Source of the DNA: Gigaspora rosea
Lineage: Eukaryota; Glomeromycota; Glomeromycetes; Diversisporales; Gigasporaceae
Length of the DNA stretch: 64,000 nt
Reading direction: 5' to 3'
Assembly: GCA_003550325.1 (NCBI GenBank)
Contig: QKWP01001274.1
Coordinates: forward strand, 45,624-109,623
Under the pieces are notes generated by a model. The model searched no databases and was not told the origin of the DNA. It worked only from the letters and a program-made list of their open reading frames with translations. The position numbers and the translations under genes are program-made. This document shows, one piece after another, positions 55,987 through 64,000 of the stretch. Position 1 is the first letter of the stretch. Each line of letters starts with the position of its first letter.

Positions 55987-56584
55987 TAGAAACACCCTAA
56001 AAAAACGATAAGAAGTAATTTAAAAAACAAATCAATAATATAAAAAAGTAATTTAAAAAAACAAAAAAAAATCAATAATGTAAAAACGTGCTTTTTTACT
56101 TTATTTATTTACTTTATTTATTTATTTACTTATTGTTTTTGTGTTCTTACCAGCAGGTAAGTTGCTTTATACAAAATAAAGATCTAACTTGTTATAATAA
56201 TCATCTTTGTTATACAAATAAACATCCAACTTTTTGAAAAATTACCTGTTGGTTATACAAATTTAATCATATGATATATTGAATAATTATATAATAAGTC
56301 TATACAAAACTGGACCTTAGTATTATAAGGTAAAAAGGGGTAATTTGGCGAAGTTAACAATGCTATCGATTAAACTTTTTATTGACCCGTGTAAAATTTT
56401 ACATATTTGAAGTCACGAGACTATGCAATATTTAGAATAGTTCTTTAAAAAAAAAAGGATATAATAATTGAAAATCGGTAAAGATCACTGCTATGCATAT
56501 AGTACTAAAAAATAGATCAAAGGGTAATTTGGCGAATTTAGATTATCAAGATTAAAATAATTTTTTTTACTTCCCTTTCTTTTT

Positions 56585-58326
56585 TTAAAGACCTTTCTGC
56601 TTTCCAAGAGTCTTTTGGCCTCTTTTTTCGTTTTTTTGTGCCAAACGAAGTTCCCGTTCAGCTTTCTTTTGCGCTGCTATCTCCTTTTTTTGGGCTGCTA
56701 GCTCCTTTTTTTGTCTCGCTTCGTCGGCTTTACGTTCCACTTCCCTGTTCACTTCTTCTAAATTGCGCAAACTTTCTTCACTAGTGAGGAGCCGGGAAAA
56801 TAGAAGTGTCTTTCTTTTTTTTCTAGGAGAAGGTAGATCAGACCCGGTCTGGTCTTTTGTAGTTGACTGTGAATTTTCTGTTGGAATGTGAGGAACCGGG
56901 TACTTAAGAACCGAACGTAGAGAGGACATCCCAGGATTTTTGTAAGTATTTAGTTCTTCATTTGCTACTGAAATTTGTGACTTTAATAAAGCATTTTCAT
57001 TCTTAAGTTTTATATTTTCTTCTATTAGTTGTTCAACATTTGAACGAGTAGAATGAAAATGCTTCGAATTAGTAGACTTTTGAACCGACGAAGATGATGT
57101 GACTTGTTGAATAGAAGATTGACTAGACAAAAGTGAGATATTGAATCGTTCAGTTACTAATAATGGGTCTAAACGGTCAGGACTAATAGCTTTTGGGTCA
57201 TACGGCCAAATACCCGTCGCTTTATAGGTATTACGAATGGCTTGTGTGGTGTAAGTATTAAGAAAAGCAAAACCAAAGGCTCTTGCGAAGGTTTGTTTGT
57301 TTACTATCATGCCATCATTTTCATTACTGTATTTTTCACATGCCCTACTATATTCTTTTTTTAGTTTCACGAAAGGAATTTCCGATGGTTGCAAAACATG
57401 GGTTGTATGTGGCGGAAGTGCATAAAGAAGGATCCCATTGTTACGACAAAAGTCAACAATTGTATAACTGATGTGACTACTATGACCATCTAACATTAGT
57501 AATACTGGTCGGGTAGGAGGGATCGATTGAATAAAATGATCAAGGTACATTTGAAATAGGTCTTCACGCATGTACCCTGTGCTTGTAAAGCCCATTACGG
57601 TTCCTGGTGCTCCGTCAAGTAAACCAGGAATCGTACGAACACCTTTATAAATTATTAAAGGTGGAATATAAGATCCATCCGCTGAAATTGTGGGCGCAAC
57701 TGAAATATGGTCATAAGAATTTCACTGTGCAATTTTGTGGACTTGCGTGCACCTTTTTTCGCTATAACCTTTTCTAATTTAGGCACAATGACGAACCCAG
57801 TCTCATCCATATTCCATATTTGTGCCGCGGAAAGTGAATTTTCATCGATAATTTGTTTAAGTTTTTTGAAATGGTCATCAACAATAGTTTTATTTGCTTT
57901 TTGTGCCCTTGCCTCTGATAAGTTTTGAGGAACACGAAAGGACAACTCGGGGTGGTTCTTCATAAAATGTTCCCACCAGTCTTGACCTGGCCCATCTTCT
58001 CCAAACAGGTGTGATCGTTTATTTAACTTTATCATTTCCATCACGCAATGATTAACCCCTTGCTTTGTTAAACCAAACCCGAGCTTCTGCATGTTAATGC
58101 AGTAGCCGACAAGCTGATTTTCTTCATGACTGGTGAGAACGTTGGGTGCACCCAGATGTTTAGGGGGACCACCATTAGTAACTGCATGCCGAAGTGTAGT
58201 TTCTGAAAGACCGAAATCTTTCGCCAAGCTATTAATACTTGGAGGTTTGGACCCGAGAGGGCAATCATTTAACTTTTTAAGTGCAGCACTGATTGCATCA
58301 CCTCTTTTAGCAGAAGAAGTTTTCAT
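56585..58326 (-). pseudogene. pogo-type transposase (DD35E), one frameshift
   Basis: Starts at ATG 58326. The N-terminal DNA-binding region has two helical modules (INSLAKDFGLSETTLRHAV; LVGYCINMQKLGFGLTKQGV). First catalytic Asp D174 is in WNMDETGFV. Near 57720 one base is missing: before it KKGARKSTKLHSE, after it in the next frame NSYDHISVAPTISADGSYIP. The second Asp is in LMLDGHSSH and the third acidic residue is E in HVLQPSEIPF, 35 residues later. The C-terminus has a Leu/Asn coiled coil (LIEENIKLKNENALLKSQI) and a Lys/Glu tail ending at 56585. No other stop is seen, so only this single deletion breaks the gene. It acts on the element's 25-bp ends (family inference). Confidence 0.88.
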
Positions 58327-58555
58327 GTTTGAATAAATTTTTATTAAAAATTATCGAAATAAAAAAAGTTACAAAATTAAGTATAAAAGATCAAGATAAC
58401 GTGACGCGTGAAAATTTGCAGGTAAATATTGTTCTGTTTAGATGTTGTAGCAACATTAGTCGCACAAAATCGTTCGCGTACTGTTCGCGTACTAAATTAA
58501 ATGTCCATACTTGCAGTGTTATGTTTAAGTTGGAATCCACGTGTATGTTATAAGT

Positions 58556-58735
58556 AGGGGTAATATGGCGAATTGGAAATAAATGAAAATATATCGTGAC
58601 TCCATGATTGGATTTGAACAATTTTTTACCATTCAAATCCTCTCAATGAGAGGATTCGAATGGTATAGAAATTGTTCGGATCCGATCATAGGATAACGAT
58701 ATATTTACATTTTTTTACAATTTGCCAAATTACCC
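58556..58735. mobile_element. Hairpin MITE nested at the right end of the pogo element
   Basis: GGGGTAATATGGCGAATTGG at the left is inverted at CAATTTGCCAAATTACCCC. The centre is the ATTCAAATCCTCTCAATGAG hairpin related to 13.1-13.3 kb. It uses the same terminal sequence as the host element. Confidence 0.75.
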
Positions 58736-58763
58736 CTATTCGCCAAATTACCCCTTTTTACCT

Positions 58764-59980
58764 TATATATTCTTCAGAGTTCTATAACGCCCTGGCGCGT
58801 ACTCTAAATAATGCGCCTATACTCAAAATAATGCACTGGAAAGTATTATTTTGCAAAATAAGGTATGTGCTATTTAATGTTTATCTCAATAAACCCAATT
58901 CAATTGTGACTTGATTCCAATTTGGTAGGTGCATTCCAGTTTGAAAGAAGTAAACACTGCTGATCTTTTGAAAGAGGTAAATCGAAATAACCACTTTTTG
59001 AAATTTCAAAAAGTCCATATAGTATCAAAGAGAGTACCAAAACAGAAAGAAGTTTGTAAGAATTATGCCATATAAAATAACATATCTAACCAAGTCTCTA
59101 CTTTTATTTTTATATCCTTAAAGCTTGACAAAGCTTCAGAATAACTCTACTATGTCTTTGCTCGATAGTACCAAAGCCCGCCAAGGTGACTCACTTAAAA
59201 GTCTGCTGGTCTTTTTTAGCACTATTTGGTTGCAAAATATCCAGTAAATAGTCTTTGTACCTGACAGTAGCTTGGTGAAGTTTTGTAATATATAAATATA
59301 TTAACTACTGTATTTTTGTGTAATAATGTACATGTGCGTTATTTCGAAATTGGTATTTTTTAAAAATTGCTCATTTGACTCACAATAACACACATGTGCA
59401 TTCCAAAATAATGCACCCTCTCCCCTAAGAGTTTCACAAGAAATATAAGTATATTGCACATGTCTATTGAAGATGGTAATATTAATCTGAAATATCACAT
59501 ATATGTATCTCAGAATAATGCACAGGTGCTCGAAAAATGCACAGGTGTATGACCAATGCCAAATTCTTAATATTCTGGCTAATAAATGAATAATTATTGC
59601 TTAAAATCATATTGGTGTATCTGTATTATCTGATAAATAGAAAATCAACCCACCTCTCAAAAACTTTTCAAATCATGTGGCTTTGCATAATTAATGATAT
59701 GCTTCATTTTTAAATTAAACTTTTTTTATAATATAAGTAAACAATAATAATAAATATAACAATAATGAGTACAGTATATAAATTAATGTATACCACATAA
59801 TTTGAAAATTTTTAGACAGTGTTTAAACCCAGTTGAGAAATACCTTGTTCATAATTTTGGCCAAATTTGCAAATCAGTTGGCCAGAATTATAACAAACCA
59901 ATTTTAATTCTGATCAAATGATCTGCAATTTTGACAGAATTGTATGTGATAGGTTTCTTTGGGTAACAGAATATTACAAA
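58764..59980. other. No gene recognised; AATAATGC words and MITE pieces
   Basis: CAAAATAATGC-type words at 58800-58860, 59405-59425 and 59510-59530 resemble those at 53.3 and 61.6 kb. 59848-59945 is a palindromic unit (TTGGCCAAATTTGCAAATCA) that recurs at 60194-60292. Confidence 0.4.
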
Positions 59981-59983
59981 TAA

Positions 59984-60184
59984 GGGGGAAGTCTAAAGTG
60001 AAGGCAAATCATATTTAATAATTTTTCAATTAACTTTAGGGTTGGGTCATCCTATATTATAAGCAAAATTGCCTTCCCGAAATATTTGCTTGACACATTG
60101 AGGTAGGTTTAGACTATTTTTCACAAAATTTTATATTCTGATTGGCAGTTGGTCACATGATTTGCCTCCACTTTAGACGTTCCT
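59984..60184. mobile_element. MITE with GTCTAAAGTG-GAGGCAAATCA ends
   Basis: GGAAGTCTAAAGTGAAGGCA at the left and TGCCTCCACTTTAGACGTTCC-type sequence at the right are inverses. It is sandwiched between two copies of the TTGGCCA palindrome. Confidence 0.65.
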
Positions 60185-60497
60185 CAATCGTTAATAATTC
60201 TGGTCAAATTTGCAGATCATTTGGCCAGATCTAGAACAAAACAACTTTAAATGTGATCAAATAATCTGCAAATTTGACCAGAAATATGAACAACAGTTTT
60301 ATTGATTATGTGATGCAAATCACTATATTTTGTTTTTTTCAGCAGTCTGGGCACTGTACCATCTCTATTTGTCACTTATTTAGATATTTGATTGGATAAT
60401 TGGATAAATAGTTTATCAGCTATAACTGGTCACTAACCATAGAAATGACCATGGTCAACCGGTCATAAGCAGTTAACTGATCATGACTGACCATACT

Positions 60498-60676
60498 AGG
60501 ACACTGAAATATATATAGATAGGTCAGGTTAATGATAAGGTTACTAAAAAAAAAAGATCTATAAAAAAAACTTCAAAAATAAGCAAAAAAATTACTATAA
60601 ATAGAAAAAATCTGTATAAAAAACCTCAAAAATAAGCAATTCATACCTGATCTATCTATGTATATTTTGGGGTCCT
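60498..60676. mobile_element. 179-bp AGGACCC MITE, copy B
   Basis: Reverse orientation relative to copy A; ends AGGACACTGAAATATATATA and TATATTTTGGGGTCCT. Only ACT is shared by the flanks, so the duplication is not preserved. It sits next to a GTGCCCATCCCTA hAT-type end. Confidence 0.75.
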
Positions 60677-61095
60677 ACTGTGCCCATCCCTAATCTCAAG
60701 CCACTTTTTGAATGCTGCTGTAACCTAGCCCATGTCTCAAGCTGCTATCATCCTATTAATATATGATTTTAATCTTTTTATTGAATGTAAAAATTAAAAA
60801 CCAATTAATAAAAGTTTCTAATTTTGTTGTAAATTTTAGAGGATACATATTTTGTTCTTCTAAATATGTTTACTTAAATGACTTTAATCAATTTGTTTAG
60901 TAAAGTTTGGACTTACTATATAGCAACCTTTATCAATTATGGGTAGCTTATTTTTAGATCAAAGATGTTTTTGAGTTTTTTAACCAAAAAAGGAGAGGTA
61001 GCTTATTTTTGGAGATGATTTATTTTTAGCAATGTACAGTATTTATATTATTCAAATTCAAGCTAGTTTGCAAACTTCAAACTTAAACCCAAACT

Positions 61096-61258
61096 AGGAC
61101 CCTGAAATATACATAGATAGGTTATGAGTTTGCTTATTTTTGAGGTTTTTTATGCAGATTTTTTTTATTTATAGTAATTTTTTGCTTATTTTTAAAGTTT
61201 TTTTTGCAGATCTTTTTTTTTAATTAACCAGACCTATCTATATATATTTTAGGGTCCT
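61096..61258. mobile_element. AGGACCC MITE, copy C (163 bp)
   Basis: Ends AGGACCCTGAAATATACATA and TATATTTTAGGGTCCT. Flanks CCCAAACT and CACAAACT agree at 7 of 8. Confidence 0.8.
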
Positions 61259-61740
61259 CACAAACTAAACTCAAATTTAACTAAAAAGATGCTTCAAATC
61301 AAGCTCAAATATTTTTTAATACTAGTTTGAGTTCAGGTTTATTTGAAATCAAATCTGGTCTAAAGTTTGATTTGATTCAGGTTTGTAAGAACTTTAGATT
61401 CAAGTATGTAAAAAGCTCTAACTTTATTCTTCTAATAAAAATTATTATCTGCTATAATTGCCTTGTACATTTTACTAATTATTTTTATTATATAAATAAA
61501 TTATCTCTAATTATACAAATTAAATTTCATAACTCAAAAATATATCAACTCTTTCTGACAATCCTTTGTACCAAATTTCCACGAAAACCAAACTATAATA
61601 ACCTTATGCCATATTTTCGCATAATAATGCACACTTGTGTGTTATTTTGAGCACCTTGACTGGTCAGTCAAACCACTCTGACAAGCTAATATCAATTATG
61701 GTCATTGACTGGTCATGACTAGTCATGACTAGACCGTGCC

Positions 61741-61995
61741 CATCTCTACTTGAGATACGAACCTGGCAGTGGCAGCACTACAGATACTATTGGTGGATAA
61801 CAGTATAGGAGAATCTAGTTTGATTATGTGTGTAGAACATATAGGATGTTCTAGAAGGTTTAGGTTATAGATAAATAGTCTAAGTCTTAGTACTTGTAGT
61901 ATAAAATAGCAATTAGTTGTAATAGTTAAGGATATTGTAATGAAGTGCTATGCTAATAAAAAAATAAGGCAAGATGTTATCTTAATAAAAAAAAA
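61741..61995 (+). mobile_element. LINE 3'-end fragment with A-rich tail
   Basis: TTCTAGAAGGTTTAGGTTAT, then AGTCTAAGTCTTAGTACTTGT resemble the 3' UTR of the LINE at 22400-22470. It ends in AATAAAAAAATAAGGC and an A-rich tail. A strongly 5'-truncated LINE copy is the simplest reading. Confidence 0.45.
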
Positions 61996-61999
61996 ATAA

Positions 62000-63880
62000 T
62001 AAAACAAAAAAAATAAAGAGATTAAAATTTTATTAACAAAATATTTTTATCAAAGTTAAAATTAAAAGTCAAATAATAAAAATAAAAAGTACATCTATTT
62101 GATAAAACTTTTAGAATATATATAGTTTAAACTTCCAAACAAGTCTACTTAAGCACTAATAATTGATTTATATAGTAAAATTTAGACTTTACTAGTAACA
62201 ACTATTGGCAATTGACCAAAAATTGATTATATCCAAAAATAGACTACTCTGGATTTTTGTGTCCAAAGTTGTCCAAAAAAGATAGCTTATTTTCAAGAAC
62301 ATATACCGGTAGTATATTTTTATATTTTAAACAAGTTTACTTAAAATACAAAGTTAGAATTAATTAGTAAAATATAAATTATAATTTTGGGCTTTAAATA
62401 ACCTTATTTAAATATAAGTAAATACCATAATAATGTATTTTTGAGTGCTGAGCAATATAGTTATATTTTAAATAAGTTTATTTAAAATTCAAAATTATAA
62501 TCTACATTTTACTAATTAATTCTAACATTTATTTTATTAATAAACTTGTTTAAAATACAAAAATATATTTATTTTATTCAAACTCAAACTAGTTTGAAAA
62601 CTTCAAATCAAACTCAAATCTAACTTAGTATAATATTTGGGTTTGGTTTGAATTTGATAATTTTTTATTTGAGTTTGGTTTGATTTCAAACTTTATAAAA
62701 TTTATTGGTTGATTTGGTTTGATTTGGGGTTTGAAAACAACCTGGATAAAACTTCAGAACACTACTTGAATCTTGTTTTTTAATATGACTAATTAAAACA
62801 TCAACCATTAAGAGCAATGATATTTATTACATAATATTTTAGGGGATAGGGGTCAAGACAAATCTTACCTCTTAGTTTAATTTTATTGGCTAAATTTTAT
62901 ATATATTACCTGGGAAAGGGGGTAAGTCTCTATAGTAAGTGGATATTATATAATAAATGTTATACCCCTTACACTAGTCATCTAATTACAGTCTAATTTA
63001 AAAAAAAAAGTAAATTTTCAAAAAAAGCGGGCTTAGAAAAAAGAGAAAGCCAAATTAAAAAAAAACTGGCTTAAGAATAAAAAAAAACCTTTAAAAAAAA
63101 CCTCGATAACAATTTTTAATTTGTTACAACAATTTTTAATTTGTTGCAACAATTTTTTTTTAGATCATCCGTAATCCTAACTAATCAATTAGACCTGCGT
63201 TATATCAATTTCTGACCAGTAACCCGTATGGGTCACCTGTTCTAAGTCAGAACATTTTTAAAAAATCCTTTACTGATCTTTCGCTTTCCACAAAATGAGC
63301 CAACACATGTGTAATGTACATATATGTGTTATCTGAATGTGCCATTTCATAAGTTATGATATGATATTGCGTGCCACTCTTTGCCATAATGTCCATGCCA
63401 TTTTTACCATGTCATTCCATGAAATATTCCTGTGCATGGCACAAGATCCGTCCATTTTAAGCATTCCTGATACCAACCCGTACCACAACCCGTGCCACTA
63501 TTCTTATAGGGCACACCACATGACTGAAAATTTTTTTGTGGGAGTCTACCTGCCCTACCTATTATAAATTTAAACCTGCCAAGTGTTAATATATGTACCC
63601 TAACTTTAGGTAGGTACAAAATGACATAACTGGTAGGTGTCCGTCGACATCCCCAAATTTGATATATTTTCAGATTGACATAACTTATGTAACGCCTCCC
63701 AATTCTGGGCGTTACTAAATACCAAATTTCATATTATCATATAAAATATCGGATAAATTATATTTAATTACCGTAATTGCAATCATCTGATGATGAACCT
63801 TGCGTTCCCTTAAAAAAAGCTATGTAGCTGATTATAAATTTGCTTTTATTATATTCAGTGTTGGCAAATAGAACATTAGA
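62000..63880. other. No gene recognised; CAAACTCAAA repeats and short palindromes
   Basis: 62575-62750 holds CAAACTCAAA/TTTGAGTTTGG words in both orientations, matching 61060-61120 and 61265-61380, so a larger inverted-repeat element may span 61.0-62.75 kb. 63110-63160 is a TTTTTAATTTGTT tandem. 63687-63714 is a short GTAACGCC hairpin. Confidence 0.4.
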
Positions 63881-63890
63881 ACTAGAGATG

Positions 63891-64000
63891 TGCCATGTAC
63901 AGTACTATACGTACTGTACTGTACGTACTGTACATACTGTACACGAAATTGTTGTCGATCCTTTTATAGGTATAACTTCACATCATGATCGACAATAAAA
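63891..64000. mobile_element. Left end of a hAT-like MITE, cut by the window
   Basis: TAGAGATGTGCCATGTACAG at 63891 resembles the TAGAGATGGGCAC family end. GTACTGTAC palindromes follow. The right end lies beyond the window. Confidence 0.45.

Larger units (their letters stand above)
56328..58763 (-). mobile_element. pogo-type element with AGGTAAAAAGGGG ends
   Basis: AGGTAAAAAGGGGTAATTTG followed by GCGAA at the left is exactly inverted at 58739-58763. TA at 56326-56327 and 58764-58765. The 25-bp perfect termini and an almost intact transposase indicate a young copy. A second, internal pair of GGGGTAAT ends at 58556-58735 forms a nested hairpin MITE. Confidence 0.92.

Noticed and set aside
61327-61650. 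107-residue plus frame
   Set aside because: Built partly from CAAACTCAAA-type repeats and AT-rich DNA; hydrophobic, no motif, no start context.

Overview
The window looks like a contig piece from a very AT-rich, transposon-packed eukaryotic genome. GT-AG introns, pogo/Tigger, hAT and Tc1 transposases, a LINE whose reverse transcriptase and RNase H are written in A/C-rich codons, and dense small inverted-repeat elements all point to a fungus of the Glomeromycotina (Rhizophagus-like). That taxonomic call is inference from style and content; no marker gene is present. I see no conserved housekeeping gene, no convincing tRNA or rRNA, and no CRISPR array.

The most important item is on the minus strand between about 37.56 kb and 7.07 kb. 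A short first exon (37559-37450) encodes a signal peptide and ends in a split codon at a splice donor. Downstream, over about 30 kb, the same arrangement recurs about 85 times: an acceptor (TTATTAG-like), then a tiny insert of 3 nt (sometimes 6, 9 or 15), then a donor (GTAAGTATA or GTATGTATA). Joined in the phase set by exon 1, these micro-exons give about 103 codons without a stop. The other two phases are closed, at least over the 3' half that I checked in detail. The micro-exons are about half G+C inside introns that are almost pure A/T. I read this as one secreted-protein gene built from micro-exons, most adding exactly one codon, comparable in style to schistosome micro-exon genes and aphid bicycle genes but more extreme. 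Its introns have absorbed a Tigger element, a second pogo element, a full LINE insertion and many MITEs.

Layout. 0.6-4.8 kb: an unidentified minus-strand host coding region, cut by a hAT-type MITE (8-bp duplication) that was itself cut by a pogo-type element. 5-7 kb: AT-rich, MITE remnants. 7.57-11.51 kb: Tigger-like element with a largely intact two-exon transposase. 11.5-15.9 and 22.6-29.9 kb: micro-exon introns with MITEs. 15.88-22.57 kb: LINE with target-site duplication. 29.9-33.1 kb: decayed pogo element. 33.1-37.6 kb: 5' part of the micro-exon gene. 37.9-45.7 kb: hAT MITE, decayed hAT autonomous element nested in an older repeat, foldbacks, deleted Tc1 element. 46-55 kb: simple repeats, a GC-rich hAT-like element, an integrase-gene remnant with two introns, tandem repeats. 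55.4 kb: 29-N assembly gap. 56.3-58.8 kb: young pogo element whose transposase carries a single frameshift. 59-64 kb: MITE-rich, no gene recognised.

The transposases belong to several independent families, and most are broken by stops, frameshifts or nested MITEs. Many MITEs can be assigned from terminal repeats and duplications: 8-bp duplications imply hAT-like mobilisation, TA duplications imply Tc1/mariner/pogo mobilisation.
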